From positions 62,001 through 126,000 of the forward strand of contig NZ_AUIV01000010.1 of the NCBI RefSeq assembly GCF_000423885.1: DNA of 64,000 nucleotides. Direction: 5' to 3'. How positions within the stretch are numbered: the stretch's first letter is position 1; each line of letters begins with the position of its first letter. Shown one piece after another: positions 16,824-26,269 of this stretch. The DNA is from Thermomonas fusca DSM 15424 (GTDB lineage: Bacteria; Pseudomonadota; Gammaproteobacteria; Xanthomonadales; Xanthomonadaceae). Both the position numbers and the translations under genes were made by a program. The notes beneath the pieces are model-generated. The model was given only the letters and a program-made list of their open reading frames with translations. It was not told the origin of the DNA and made no database searches.

Positions 16824-19208
16824 ATGAAATTCTCCGAGAACTGGCTGCGCCAGCACGTCAAGACCACGGCGACGCGCGAAGAATTGGCCGCCACCCTGAC
16901 CGCCATCGGCCTGGAGGTGGAAGAACTCACTCCGCTGGGCGAGGCGCTGGACGGGGTGGTGGTGGCGAGGATCCTGTCCGCCGAAAAACATCCGCAGGCC
17001 GACAAGCTGCAGGTCTGCCAGGTGGACGCCGGCTTGGATACGCCGCTGCAGATCGTTTGCGGCGCGCCCAACGCGCGCGCCGGGCTGGTGGCGCCGCTGG
17101 CCACCATCGGCACCACGGTGGGTACGCTGACCATCAAGGCCGCCAAGCTGCGCGGCGTGGATTCCAACGGCATGCTGTGCTCGGCGAAAGAGCTGGGCAT
17201 CGACGCCGATGCCTCGGGCCTGCTGGAGCTGCCGGACGATGCGCCGGTGGGCACGCCGCTGGCCGATTACCTGGGCCTGCCGGATGCCAGCATCGAGCTG
17301 AAGCTGACTCCTAACCGCGCCGACTGCTTCGGCGTGCGCGGCATCGCCTTCGACGTGGCGGCTGCGACCGGCTGCGAGGTGGAACCGCTGCAGGCCACGC
17401 CGGTGGCGGCGGTCACCGACAGCGTGATGGCGGTGGAGTTGAACGCGGGCAGCGATGCGCCGCGCTTCGTCGCACGCATGATCGAGGGCGTGGACCCGGC
17501 AGCGAAGACGCCGGTGTGGATGGCGCAGCGGCTGGTGCGCAGCGGCGTGCGCCCGGTCAGCTTCCTTGTCGACGTCACCCAGTACCTGATGCTGGAGCTC
17601 GGCCAGCCGATGCATGCCTACGACCGCGACCTGCTCAAGGGCCCGGTCGGCGTGCGCCATGCGCGCGCGGGTGAAACCGTGGTGCTGCTCAACGGCGACG
17701 AAGCGAAGCTGGATGATGGCTTCCTCGTCATCACCGACGCCGATCGCGTGGTGGGACTCGCCGGCATCATGGGCGGCAACGACACCAAGGTGGGCGAGGC
17801 GACCCGTAACGTGCTGCTGGAGGCTGCGCACTTCGCGCCTGCGGCGATCATCGGTCGCAGCCGCAAACTGGGCCTGCATACCGATGCCGCGCACCGTTTC
17901 GAGCGTGGCGTGGATCCGGAACTGCCGCGGATCGCCATCGAATGCGCCACCCGGCTGATCCTGGACATTGCCGGCGGCAAGCCGGGCCCGGTGCAGGAAG
18001 CGGTGCTGGCCCAGCACCTGCCGCAGCCGCAGCCGGTCATGCTGCGCCGCGCGCGGCTGGCCCGCGTGCTGGGCACGCAGGTGGCCGATGCGGAGGTGGC
18101 GCGCATCCTCAGCGCGCTCGGCTTGGCAGTGCAGGCGGTCGCCGACGGCTGGCAGGTGACGCCGCCGGCGCGCCGCTTCGACCTCGCCATCGAGGAAGAC
18201 CTGATCGAGGAAGTCGCCCGCATCCACGGCTACGACGCGATTCCGGCCACCCTGCCGGGCGGCTCCACCCGGCTGATCGCGCCCAGCGAAAGCCGCAGCA
18301 GCGAGCACGACGTGCGTCGCCAGCTGGTGGCGCGCGACTATCTGGAGGCGATCAATTTCGCCTTCGTCGATGCCGAGCTGCTGAAAACGTGGGAACTGGA
18401 CGCCGGCGGCGTCGCGTTGGCCAATCCGCTCAGCGCGGAGCTGGGCGTGATGCGCACCCGCCTGCTGCCCGGACTGGTGTCGGCGCTGGCCCGCAACTTG
18501 GCGCGCCAGCAGCCGCGCGTGCGCCTGTTCGAGCTGGGCCGCACGTTCGCGGCGAGCGAAGACGCGCCGCAGGAGACCCGCCGCGTCGCCGCCGTTGCAT
18601 GTGGCAAGGCCGCCGCCGAGCAGTGGGGCGTGGCCGACCGCGCGCTCGATTTCCACGACATCAAGGGCGATCTGGACAGCCTGGCCGCGCTGTCCGGCGC
18701 GGTGCTGGAATACCGCGCCTCAAAGCAGCCGTTTGCCCATCCGGGCCGCAGCGCAGACGTCTATCGCCTCGATGAAGCGGGCGAAGGCGCGTGCATCGGC
18801 TGGATCGGCCAATTGCATCCGCGCCTGCAGCAGGCGCTGGGCCTGGACGTGGATGTTTACGGCTTCGAGCTGGCATTGGACGCGCTGCTGGCGCGCCCGC
18901 TGCCGCGCGCCAAGGCGCTGTCGAAGTATCCGTCCGTCCGCCGGGATCTCGCGTTCGTCGTCCCGGAAGCGGTGTCGTGGGCGGCCATGAAGGCGACCGC
19001 GGAAAGCGCCGCGGGCCCGATCCTGCGCGAGCTGCGGCTGTTCGACCGGTATGCCGGCAAGGGCATCGAATCGGGTTTCAAGAGTCTCGCCATCGGCTTG
19101 ATTTTGCAGGATGAATCGCGCACGCTGGAGGATCGTGACGTGGATGCGGTTCTGGCAGGCGTGATTGCCGCGCTGGGCAGGGAGCACGGCGCGAGCATGC
19201 GGGGCTGA
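16824..19208 (+). CDS. pheT: Phenylalanyl-tRNA synthetase beta subunit
   Basis: Structural and editing subunit of PheRS. The 794-aa protein has an N-terminal EMAP-type tRNA-binding domain (about 40-150), the B3/B4 editing domain, the B5 domain, a degenerate catalytic core and the C-terminal FDX-ACB anticodon-binding domain (LSKYPSVRRDLAFVVPEAVS). Length is normal. It is followed after 12 nt by ihfA, the order seen in E. coli. Confidence 0.97.
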   Translation: MKFSENWLRQHVKTTATREELAATLTAIGLEVEELTPLGEALDGVVVARILSAEKHPQADKLQVCQVDAGLDTPLQIVCGAPNARAGLVAPLATIGTTVGTLTIKAAKLRGVDSNGMLCSAKELGIDADASGLLELPDDAPVGTPLADYLGLPDASIELKLTPNRADCFGVRGIAFDVAAATGCEVEPLQATPVAAVTDSVMAVELNAGSDAPRFVARMIEGVDPAAKTPVWMAQRLVRSGVRPVSFLVDVTQYLMLELGQPMHAYDRDLLKGPVGVRHARAGETVVLLNGDEAKLDDGFLVITDADRVVGLAGIMGGNDTKVGEATRNVLLEAAHFAPAAIIGRSRKLGLHTDAAHRFERGVDPELPRIAIECATRLILDIAGGKPGPVQEAVLAQHLPQPQPVMLRRARLARVLGTQVADAEVARILSALGLAVQAVADGWQVTPPARRFDLAIEEDLIEEVARIHGYDAIPATLPGGSTRLIAPSESRSSEHDVRRQLVARDYLEAINFAFVDAELLKTWELDAGGVALANPLSAELGVMRTRLLPGLVSALARNLARQQPRVRLFELGRTFAASEDAPQETRRVAAVACGKAAAEQWGVADRALDFHDIKGDLDSLAALSGAVLEYRASKQPFAHPGRSADVYRLDEAGEGACIGWIGQLHPRLQQALGLDVDVYGFELALDALLARPLPRAKALSKYPSVRRDLAFVVPEAVSWAAMKATAESAAGPILRELRLFDRYAGKGIESGFKSLAIGLILQDESRTLEDRDVDAVLAGVIAALGREHGASMRG

Positions 19209-19220
19209 CAGGGGGCGGTA

Positions 19221-19523
19221 ATGGCGTTGACGAAGGCGGAAATGGCCGAAAAGCTGTACGAGGAAGTCGGTCTGAACAAGCGCGAGGCCAAGGAGTTCGT
19301 GGATGCGTTCTTCGACGCACTGCGCGAGGCGCTGGAGCAGGGGCGGCAGATCAAGCTGTCCGGTTTCGGCAATTTCGACCTGCGCCGCAAGAATCCGCGC
19401 CCCGGCCGCAACCCCAAGACCGGCGAGGAGATTCCGATTTCCGCCCGCACCGTGGTCACCTTCCGCCCCGGCCAGAAACTGAAGGAACGCGTGGAAGCCT
19501 TCGTCGGGGGCGTCCATGCTTGA
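19221..19523 (+). CDS. ihfA: Integration host factor subunit alpha
   Basis: One half of IHF, the sequence-specific DNA-bending nucleoid protein (the partner IhfB is not in this window). The 100-aa product has the HU/IHF fold with the beta-arm signature GRNPKTGEEIPISARTVVTF, including the proline that intercalates into DNA. It overlaps the following MerR-type gene by 8 nt, a conserved pairing. Confidence 0.97.
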   Translation: MALTKAEMAEKLYEEVGLNKREAKEFVDAFFDALREALEQGRQIKLSGFGNFDLRRKNPRPGRNPKTGEEIPISARTVVTFRPGQKLKERVEAFVGGVHA

Positions 19524-19872
19524 TCCCGGCAGCAACCGCGAGCTTCCGCCGATCCCGGCCAAGCGCTACTTCACCATCGGCGAAGTCAGCGAGCTGTGCG
19601 AGGTCAAGCCGCACGTGCTGCGCTACTGGGAAACCGAGTTTCCTAGCCTGGAGCCGTCCAAGCGGCGTGGCAACCGCCGCTACTACCAGCGCCACGACGT
19701 GCTGATGGTGCGGCAGATCCGCAGCCTGCTGTACGAACAGGGCTACACCATCGGCGGTGCCCGCCTGCGCCTGGAAGGCGAGGACGGCAAGCAGGAGTCT
19801 GCGCTGAGCAACCAGATCGTCCGCCAGGTGCGCGCCGAGCTGGAAGAAGTGCTGCAGATCCTGCGCCGCTGA
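19516..19872 (+). CDS. MerR-family transcriptional regulator
   Basis: A 118-aa regulator with a MerR winged helix at about 18-85 (YFTIGEVSELCEVKPHVLRY, then KRRGNRRYYQRHDV) and a short C-terminal coiled coil for dimerisation. It lacks metal-binding cysteines, so it is not a classic metal sensor. The ihfA-merR pair is conserved in many proteobacteria, but ligand and targets are unknown. Translation is probably coupled to ihfA by the overlap. Confidence 0.9.
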   Translation: MLDPGSNRELPPIPAKRYFTIGEVSELCEVKPHVLRYWETEFPSLEPSKRRGNRRYYQRHDVLMVRQIRSLLYEQGYTIGGARLRLEGEDGKQESALSNQIVRQVRAELEEVLQILRR

Positions 19873-19903
19873 TCCCGTATCGCCGAAAGCGGGCGGGCTC
19901 GGG

Positions 19904-19909
19904 TATAAT
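19904..19909 (+). promoter_or_regulatory. -10 box of tRNA-Pro
   Basis: A perfect TATAAT lies 14 nt before the mature tRNA-Pro. The -35 region is poor, GC-rich and not recognisable. Confidence 0.6.
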
Positions 19910-19923
19910 CGCCGGCCAATCTT

Positions 19924-20000
19924 CGGGGTATAGCGCAGCCTGGTAGCGCACTTGTCTGGGGGACAAGTGGTCGTCGGTTCAAATCCGGCTACCCCGACCA
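19924..20000 (+). tRNA. tRNA-Pro (GGG)
   Basis: A 77-nt cloverleaf with acceptor CGGGGTA/TACCCCG, encoded CCA, anticodon stem CTTGT/ACAAG with loop CTGGGGG giving anticodon GGG at 19958-19960, and T-loop GGTTCAAATCC. Confidence 0.97.
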
Positions 20001-20034
20001 AACACGCGTTTCGGCCATGCCGGAACCGCTTCCG

Positions 20035-20062
20035 AAACCCCGCCTTTTCAGGCGGGGTTTTT
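20035..20062 (+). terminator. Rho-independent terminator of tRNA-Pro
   Basis: AAACCCCGCC-TTTTCA-GGCGGGGTTTTT: a 10-bp stem followed by T-run, 34 nt after the tRNA and 46 nt before rmlB. Confidence 0.9.
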
Positions 20063-20108
20063 GCGTTTGGGCGATACTCGCAAGCTGCATCACAGGGATC
20101 GTTCACGC

Positions 20109-21164
20109 ATGACGACATGGTTGGTTACCGGCGGCGCCGGTTTCATCGGTGGCAATTTCGTGCTGGAGGCAGTGGCGCGCGGCATCAAGGTGGTGAACCT
20201 CGACGCGCTGACCTACGCCGGCAATCGCGACACCTTGGCATCGATCGAAGGCGACCCGAACCACGTGTTCGTGCACGGCGACATCGGCGACCGCGCGCTG
20301 GTGGCGCAGTTGCTGGCCGAACACCGGCCCGACGCAGTGGTGAACTTCGCCGCCGAGAGCCACGTCGATCGCTCCATCGATGGCCCGGCGGCGTTCATCC
20401 AGACCAACGTGGTCGGCACGCTGGCGCTGCTGGAAGCGGTGCGCGATTACTGGAAGGCGCTGCAGGGCGCGGCGAAGGACGGGTTCCGCTTCCTGCACGT
20501 GTCCACCGACGAGGTGTACGGCTCGCTGGGCGAAACCGGCCTGTTCACCGAGACCACGGCGTACGCGCCGAACTCGCCGTATTCGGCGTCGAAGGCCGCG
20601 TCCGACCATCTGGTGCGCGCCTTCCACCACACCTACGGGCTGCCGGTGCTGACCACCAACTGCAGCAACAACTACGGCCCGTACCACTTTCCGGAAAAGT
20701 TGATCCCGTTGGTGATCGCCAAGGCGCTGGCCGGCGAGCCGCTGCCGGTGTACGGCGATGGCAAGCAGGTGCGCGACTGGCTGTTCGTGGCCGACCACTG
20801 CGAGGCGATCCGCACCGTGCTGGCCAAGGGCCGGGTGGGCGAGACCTACAACGTCGGCGGCAATGCCGAGAAGCAGAACATCGAGGTGGTGAAGGCGATC
20901 TGCGCGCTGCTGGACGCGCGCTGTCCGCGTGAGGATGGCAAGCCGCGCGAATCGCAGATCACCCATGTTGCAGACCGCCCCGGCCACGACCGCCGCTACG
21001 CCATCGACGCCAGCAAGCTGCGCGATGAGCTGGGCTGGGCGCCGAAGTACAGCTTCGAGCAAGGTATCGCCGAGACGGTGGACTGGTACCTCGAAAACCA
21101 GCCGTGGGTGCAGCGCGTCCTCGACGGCTCCTATCGCCTTGAGCGGATCGGGGTGGCGGCATGA
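20109..21164 (+). CDS. rmlB: dTDP-glucose 4,6-dehydratase
   Basis: Second step of dTDP-L-rhamnose synthesis: NAD-dependent conversion of dTDP-glucose to dTDP-4-keto-6-deoxyglucose. The 351-aa short-chain-dehydrogenase fold has TGGAGFIG at residues 7-14, the STDEVYG segment with catalytic Asp-Glu, and YSASK (Tyr-x3-Lys). It starts the rmlBACD operon, in which each gene overlaps the next by 4 nt. Rhamnose goes to O-antigen or other surface polysaccharide. Confidence 0.97.
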   Translation: MTTWLVTGGAGFIGGNFVLEAVARGIKVVNLDALTYAGNRDTLASIEGDPNHVFVHGDIGDRALVAQLLAEHRPDAVVNFAAESHVDRSIDGPAAFIQTNVVGTLALLEAVRDYWKALQGAAKDGFRFLHVSTDEVYGSLGETGLFTETTAYAPNSPYSASKAASDHLVRAFHHTYGLPVLTTNCSNNYGPYHFPEKLIPLVIAKALAGEPLPVYGDGKQVRDWLFVADHCEAIRTVLAKGRVGETYNVGGNAEKQNIEVVKAICALLDARCPREDGKPRESQITHVADRPGHDRRYAIDASKLRDELGWAPKYSFEQGIAETVDWYLENQPWVQRVLDGSYRLERIGVAA

Positions 21165-22060
21165 GCCCGCTGAGCAGTGGCCGCAAGGGCATCATCCTTG
21201 CCGGCGGCAGCGGCACCCGCCTGTATCCGATCACCCAGGCGATCAGCAAACAGCTGCTGCCGGTGTACGACAAGCCGATGATCTACTACCCGCTCAGCGT
21301 GCTGATGCTGGCGGGGATCCGCGAAGTGCTGATCATCAATACGCCGCACGAGCAGGCCTTGTTCCAGCGCCTGCTGGGCGACGGTTCGCAGTGGGGCATG
21401 AAGATCGAATACGCGGTGCAGCCGAGCCCGGACGGGCTGGCGCAGGCGTTCCTGATCGGTCGCGAGTTCCTGGCCAGCGGGCCGTCCTGCCTGGTGCTGG
21501 GCGACAACATCTTCCACGGCCACGGCCTGACCGACCTGCTGCAGCGCGCGGATGCGCGCGAGCACGGCGCCACCGTGTTCGGCTATTGGGTGCGCGATCC
21601 GCAGCGTTATGGCGTGGCGGAGTTCGATGCCGACGGCAAGGTGGTGGGTCTGGAGGAAAAGCCCGCGAAGCCCAAGTCCAACTACGCCGTCACCGGCCTG
21701 TATTTCTATGACGGCCGGGTCTGCGATTACGCCGCTTCGCTGAAACCGTCGCTGCGCGGCGAGCTGGAAATCACCGACCTCAACAAGTGCTACCTCGACG
21801 ACGGCAGCCTGCATCTGGAGAAGATGGGCCGCGGCTATGCCTGGCTCGACACTGGCACCCACGAGTCGCTGGTGGAGGCCTCGACCTTCATCGAGACGAT
21901 CGAGGCACGGCAGGGCCTGCGGGTGTGCTGCCCGGAGGAAATCGCCTTCTTCAACGGCTGGATCGATGTCGCGCGCCTGCGCGCATTGGCGGAGCCGCTG
22001 GCGAAGAACGGCTACGGGCAGTATCTGTTGGGGCTGGCGGAGCAGGGACGCGTCGCGTGA
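21161..22060 (+). CDS. rmlA: Glucose-1-phosphate thymidylyltransferase
   Basis: First step of the rhamnose pathway: dTTP plus glucose 1-phosphate to dTDP-glucose, usually feedback-inhibited by dTDP-rhamnose. The 299-aa protein carries GGSGTRLYPIT in the nucleotide-binding loop and the EEKPAKPKSNYAVTGLYFYD block typical of RmlA. Its ATG overlaps the rmlB stop and its stop overlaps the rmlC GTG. Confidence 0.97.
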   Translation: MSPLSSGRKGIILAGGSGTRLYPITQAISKQLLPVYDKPMIYYPLSVLMLAGIREVLIINTPHEQALFQRLLGDGSQWGMKIEYAVQPSPDGLAQAFLIGREFLASGPSCLVLGDNIFHGHGLTDLLQRADAREHGATVFGYWVRDPQRYGVAEFDADGKVVGLEEKPAKPKSNYAVTGLYFYDGRVCDYAASLKPSLRGELEITDLNKCYLDDGSLHLEKMGRGYAWLDTGTHESLVEASTFIETIEARQGLRVCCPEEIAFFNGWIDVARLRALAEPLAKNGYGQYLLGLAEQGRVA

Positions 22061-22617
22061 AAATCATCGAAACGAATCTGTCCGGCTGCGTGGTGATCGA
22101 GCCGGCCGTGCACGGCGATGAGCGCGGCTTCTTCTACGAGGGCTGGAACGCGCAGCGCTTCGCCCAACACGGCCTGTCCACCGCATTCGTGCAGCACAAC
22201 GTCAGCCGCTCACAGCAGGGCGTGCTGCGTGGACTGCACTATCAGTGGCCGGACAACGTGCAGGGCAAGCTGGTCAGCGTGCTGGAGGGCGAGGTGTTTG
22301 ATGTGGCGGTGGACATCCGTCGCGGCTCGCCGACCTTCGGCCGGCATGCCGCGGCGATCCTGAGCGCCGACAACAGGCGGCATTTCTGGGTGCCGGAAGG
22401 CTTCGCCCACGGCTTCCTGGTGCTCAGCGAGACGGCCCTGTTCACCTATCTGTGCACCGCGCCCTACGACCGCGCCAGCGACAACTCGCTGCGCTGGGAC
22501 GACCCCGCGCTGGCCATCGACTGGCCGCTGGCGTATGTATCGCTGTCGGCCAAGGACGCGGCCGCGCCGCTGCTGGCCGACATCGCGCCGGAACGGCTGC
22601 CGCAGTACCCCGCATGA
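22057..22617 (+). CDS. rmlC: dTDP-4-dehydrorhamnose 3,5-epimerase
   Basis: Cupin enzyme epimerising C3 and C5 of the keto sugar. The 186-aa product starts at a GTG that overlaps the rmlA stop by 4 nt (MKIIETNLSGCVVIEPAV). The active-site segment VLRGLHYQWP contains the catalytic His; WVPEGFAHGFLVLSE and the DPALAIDWP tail are typical. The longer in-frame extension upstream lies inside rmlA and is not coding. Confidence 0.97.
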   Translation: MKIIETNLSGCVVIEPAVHGDERGFFYEGWNAQRFAQHGLSTAFVQHNVSRSQQGVLRGLHYQWPDNVQGKLVSVLEGEVFDVAVDIRRGSPTFGRHAAAILSADNRRHFWVPEGFAHGFLVLSETALFTYLCTAPYDRASDNSLRWDDPALAIDWPLAYVSLSAKDAAAPLLADIAPERLPQYPA

Positions 22618-23516
22618 AGCTGCTGTTGCTGGGCGGCAACGGCCAGGTCGGGCGCGAGCTGCGGCGCGCGCTGCCGGGGCTGGGCGAAGTGGTGGTGGCC
22701 ACGCGCGCGGGCGCGAATGGCGATGCCGTGGCGGATTTCGATGCACCGGAATCGCTGCCGGCATTGATCGCTCGCGTCGCTCCGGACGTGGTGGTCAATG
22801 CGGCCGCCTACACCGCGGTGGACCGCGCCGAAAGCGAGCCGGACGCCGCGTTCCGGGTCAATGCGTTGGCGCCTGCAGCCATCGCGCAGGCCTGCGCCGC
22901 GACCGGTGCGCTGCTGCTGCATTACTCCACCGACTACGTGTTCGACGGCAGCGCGTCACGCCCGTATCGCGAGGACGATGCCACCGCGCCGCTGGGCGTG
23001 TATGGCGCCAGCAAGCTGGCCGGCGAGGAAGCGGTTCGCGCCAGCGGCGCGCGTCACGCGATCCTGCGCACGGCGTGGGTGTACGCCGCGCACGGCAAGA
23101 ACTTCCTGCACACCATGCTGCGGCTGGCGCACGAACGCGACGAGCTGCGCGTGGTCGGCGACCAGATCGGCGCGCCGACGCCGGCAGGGTGGATCGCCGA
23201 TGCCAGCGCGCGGATCATTGCGCAGGGCCTGCCGGCCTCCGGCACCTGGCATCTGGTTGCCGCCGGCGAAACCAGCTGGCACGGGTTCGCCGAGGCGATC
23301 ATGGACGAGGCACTGGCGGCAGGCCTGCTGGTGCGCGGTCCGCGCGTGCTGCCGATCACCACGGCGGACTATCCGACGCCGGCGCGTCGCCCCGCCTATT
23401 CCGTCCTCGACACCAACCGCCTGCCCAAGGATTTCGGCGTCACCGCACCGGACTGGCGCGATGGGCTGCATGCGGTGATCGCCGAGCTTGCCGCGAGCCG
23501 CGCCTACGCGGCCTGA
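22614..23516 (+). CDS. rmlD: dTDP-4-dehydrorhamnose reductase
   Basis: Last step to dTDP-L-rhamnose, NAD(P)H-dependent. The 300-aa SDR has GGNGQVG at residues 6-12, YSTDYVFDG, and YGASK as the Tyr-x3-Lys pair. ATG overlaps the rmlC stop by 4 nt. Its 3' end overlaps the convergent M15 peptidase gene by 13 nt. Confidence 0.97.
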   Translation: MKLLLLGGNGQVGRELRRALPGLGEVVVATRAGANGDAVADFDAPESLPALIARVAPDVVVNAAAYTAVDRAESEPDAAFRVNALAPAAIAQACAATGALLLHYSTDYVFDGSASRPYREDDATAPLGVYGASKLAGEEAVRASGARHAILRTAWVYAAHGKNFLHTMLRLAHERDELRVVGDQIGAPTPAGWIADASARIIAQGLPASGTWHLVAAGETSWHGFAEAIMDEALAAGLLVRGPRVLPITTADYPTPARRPAYSVLDTNRLPKDFGVTAPDWRDGLHAVIAELAASRAYAA

Positions 23517-24349
23517 TTGAAGTTGGCGTCGAAGCGCCAGTGCCACGGCTCATACACGATGCCGTGCGGGTTGTCGCGCGGATAGCTCATCGAAAACCCG
23601 TAGCCGCCCGCGTTGTCGCGTAACCAGCCGAACGCCGGCGTGCGCTCGAACGATTCTTCTGCAGGCGGTTCGTCCGTGCTGCCGATGTCCAGCGCCAGCC
23701 CGGAGTGGTGCTCGGAAAAACCCGGGGCGGCATTGACTGCGAGGATCTCCTCCACCGTCAGCCCGCGCGCCAGCTTGCGCGCGAAAATGCCCAGTTGATG
23801 GTCGTGGCTGCGATAGCCGGAGATTGCTTCCAGCACGATGCCGTCGGCCAGCGCGGCATCCCGCAGGTGCCGCCAGGCGCGGGCGGCGTCGATGCGCAGC
23901 CACAGCGAGCGCTGCCAGCGGTCGAAGTCCGCCAGCGCCAGCCAGTCCGGTTCATGGGTGAGCGTCAGGTCGGTGCGCGTGGCATAAGCGTCGGCATCCA
24001 GCCCAAGCGCGGCCAGTCGCTGGTGCAGGCGATGCAGCGGCAGCGTATCGACGTGTTCAAGGCCATTGCGGCGATGCGCAGGATGCGTGCCAAGTGCGCG
24101 CATCGCCGCGACCATTCCGGGTTCGCGCTGCAGGCCGGGCCGCAGCGGGTGCAGGCCATCCTCCAGTTCGGCGGCCAGCCACGCGCCGTCGCGCTTGCGC
24201 CGCAGCACGCGGCGGGCACGGGCGAGCAGGCGGGCGTGGCCATTGCCGCGCGCGCGCAGCAGGCCGGCCGGCCACAGTTCGATATCCGCCGTGTTGAGGA
24301 GGACTGCACGCAGCGGGAGCGGGGGCATTCGGGACATGGCCGCAAGCAT
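23504..24349 (-). CDS. M15B-type D,D-carboxypeptidase (VanY/LdcB-like)
   Basis: A 281-aa zinc peptidase that should trim D-Ala from peptidoglycan stem peptides. The catalytic domain occupies about 140-281 with GYRSHDHQLG, the zinc ligand motif SEHHSGLALDIG and the final EPWHWRF. The N-terminal 130 residues are not a clear known domain and no signal peptide is obvious (MLAAMSRMPPLPLRAVLL), so its location is uncertain; in-frame ATGs also occur shortly downstream. It lies 52 nt after the PH-domain gene at the end of the SPFH gene run. Confidence 0.85.
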   Translation of the reverse strand: MLAAMSRMPPLPLRAVLLNTADIELWPAGLLRARGNGHARLLARARRVLRRKRDGAWLAAELEDGLHPLRPGLQREPGMVAAMRALGTHPAHRRNGLEHVDTLPLHRLHQRLAALGLDADAYATRTDLTLTHEPDWLALADFDRWQRSLWLRIDAARAWRHLRDAALADGIVLEAISGYRSHDHQLGIFARKLARGLTVEEILAVNAAPGFSEHHSGLALDIGSTDEPPAEESFERTPAFGWLRDNAGGYGFSMSYPRDNPHGIVYEPWHWRFDANFNQAA

Positions 24350-24401
24350 AGACCGGCGCGCGGCGATGGTGCTGTGCCGGGGGCGTGTACGCGAATGCCT
24401 G

Positions 24402-24935
24402 CTATGCGCCGCGCAGCGCGTCCAGCAGCGCCTGTGGCCGCTCCAGGCTGAGCAGGAGCTGCTGCTTGCCGTCCTGCAACGGCAGCCACAGCACGCGCTC
24501 GCGCTGGGTTAGCAGGCAGAACGCCTTGCCGAAGTCGCCGCGCAGGCGGAAATGCCCGGCATGGAAGCCGGGCATCGCCATGCCATTGCTCTTCAGCCAG
24601 GGGCGCAGCTCGGTGCGTTCGCCGAGGTCGACGATGCGCGCGCGCGCCAAGTCCAGTTCGGCGGTCGCCACGCGCTTGCGGTACAGCGCCGCGCGCACGT
24701 CCAGCATCCCGCCCGCCAGCACCACCGCGCGCCGCCGCATGGCCAGCAGCAGGAACGCCAGCAGCAGCGGGATCACCACCAGTGCCGGCAGCACGCCGTG
24801 GACCGGGCGGCCGCTGAGCCAGAGGGTGCCGATGATGGCCAGCGGCAGTACACCGCCCAGCAGCACCAGCATCGACCAGGCCAGCGTGCCCGGTGGGCTT
24901 ACATCGAACGATCGGGAAGCGGGAGAGTTGCGCAT
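24402..24935 (-). CDS. Membrane protein with PH-like domain
   Basis: A 177-aa protein with two membrane helices near residues 18-66 (LVLLGGVLPLAIIGTLWL and ALVVIPLLLAFLLLAM) and a C-terminal cytoplasmic beta-rich domain (VVLAGGMLDVRAALYRKRVA...) resembling bacterial PH domains. Function is unknown. It starts 4 nt after the hydrolase stop, so it is translated from the same mRNA as the SPFH/RHH genes. Confidence 0.7.
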   Translation of the reverse strand: MRNSPASRSFDVSPPGTLAWSMLVLLGGVLPLAIIGTLWLSGRPVHGVLPALVVIPLLLAFLLLAMRRRAVVLAGGMLDVRAALYRKRVATAELDLARARIVDLGERTELRPWLKSNGMAMPGFHAGHFRLRGDFGKAFCLLTQRERVLWLPLQDGKQQLLLSLERPQALLDALRGA

Positions 24936-24939
24936 GGCC

Positions 24940-26268
24940 TCAGCGCGCCTTGATCCAGGCGGCCACGTCGTCGATCAAACGCGCGTCGACGTGCCCCGGC
25001 CGCTGGTACTCGGCCAGCGAGCCTTCGCCATCGCCGGCGATGCCCAGGTGGTTGAGCCTGTCGTACAGCTTGAACGCGACTTTGCGATCGTCGTGGAAGG
25101 CATCTTTCCAGCGCTGCCAGTCGGCGTCCACCACCTGGATGTCGCGTGCACCCTGCAGCACCAGCATCGGCAGCTCCACCTGTCGCGCTTCGGCCACCGC
25201 GTCCACGCCGTCGGCGCTGCGCCAGTAGCCCACCGGCAGGCCCATCGGCCCCTTCGCGGTGGCATCGGTCGCGGCATCGCGAACGGTGCGCACCTGCTGG
25301 ACCAGGGCGTTGATCGCGTCGCGTTCGGCGTCGCTGGTCTTGCCGTCGTCAAGCACGGCGAGCCGGCGGTTCTGTTCGATCACGATGTCCAGCAGCGGCC
25401 GCGCCGGTGCGGCCAGCAGCACCAGGCCGGCAACGTGGCCCGACATCGCGGCGATGCGCGGCGCCATCATCCCGCCCTGGCTGTGGCCGAGCACGAACAC
25501 GCGCTCGGGATCGATGCCTTCGATCTTGCGCAGGGCGTCCACCGCCAGCACCGCATCGAAGGTGGTTTCCTCGTCCACGCCGAACTGGCCGCCGGTGAAG
25601 TCCTGCGGGCGTGCCTTGGTGCGCTTGTCATAGCGCAGCACGGCGATGCCCTGCGCGGCCAGGCCGCGGGCGATGTCGAGGAAGGGCTTGTTCGGGCCGA
25701 TGGTTTCGTCGCGGTCGTGCGGGCCGGAGCCGTGCACCAGCACGATGGCGGGGACCAGTTTTGCAGGGGCCTGCCCATCGTCCTTCGGCAGCGCCAGCGT
25801 GGCGGGCAGGGCGCGCTCGCCATCGCCGACCGTCAGCTCGTGTTCGACGTAGGAAGCATCGGCAGCCACCGCCGGTGCAGGCGCGGCAGACTGCGCCGGT
25901 TGCACCACGAAGCCGGCGATCTTGCCTTCGGCGTCGATGGTGAAAGTTGCCACCAGCTCGGCTTTTTCATAATGCAGCGGGACTTTCACCCGCGTCGCGT
26001 CGCCCTGCGCGGACACGGCGGCTTCGCCGCGCCCGGTGGCCTTGCCGACCTGCGCCGGCAGCGATTCCCACACCGCCTTCAGTTTGTCCTCCGGCACCGC
26101 CGCGGCCATCTGCGCGCCGAACAGCGCCTCAACCTGCGCGTAGTCGCCGGCGTCGAGACGGTCCAGTGCCTGCCTGGCGAGCGCGGCCGGATCGGCGGAT
26201 TGCGCGCTGGTGCCCGCGGACAGCGCGAGCGAGCTGGCGAGGAGCAGGGAAAGCATCGCTGGGCGCAT
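24940..26268 (-). CDS. Exported alpha/beta hydrolase with DUF3887-type N-domain
   Basis: A 442-aa secreted or periplasmic esterase-like protein. A signal peptide (MRPAMLSLLLASSLALSAG) is followed by an all-alpha/beta domain of the DUF3887 type at about 25-125, and an alpha/beta hydrolase from about 140 on. The nucleophile elbow is GHSQGG, the oxyanion region VLVHGSGPHDRDE, and a histidine in RLNHLGIAG completes the triad with a likely Asp in LQGARDIQV. Substrate unknown. It begins 1 nt after the DUF4177 gene stop, so it belongs to the SPFH operon. Confidence 0.88.
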   Translation of the reverse strand: MRPAMLSLLLASSLALSAGTSAQSADPAALARQALDRLDAGDYAQVEALFGAQMAAAVPEDKLKAVWESLPAQVGKATGRGEAAVSAQGDATRVKVPLHYEKAELVATFTIDAEGKIAGFVVQPAQSAAPAPAVAADASYVEHELTVGDGERALPATLALPKDDGQAPAKLVPAIVLVHGSGPHDRDETIGPNKPFLDIARGLAAQGIAVLRYDKRTKARPQDFTGGQFGVDEETTFDAVLAVDALRKIEGIDPERVFVLGHSQGGMMAPRIAAMSGHVAGLVLLAAPARPLLDIVIEQNRRLAVLDDGKTSDAERDAINALVQQVRTVRDAATDATAKGPMGLPVGYWRSADGVDAVAEARQVELPMLVLQGARDIQVVDADWQRWKDAFHDDRKVAFKLYDRLNHLGIAGDGEGSLAEYQRPGHVDARLIDDVAAWIKAR

Positions 26269-26269
26269 C

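Noticed and set aside
15651..18656. 1001-codon frame antisense to pheS and pheT
   Set aside because: Codon composition follows the complement of pheST; no domains or start signals.
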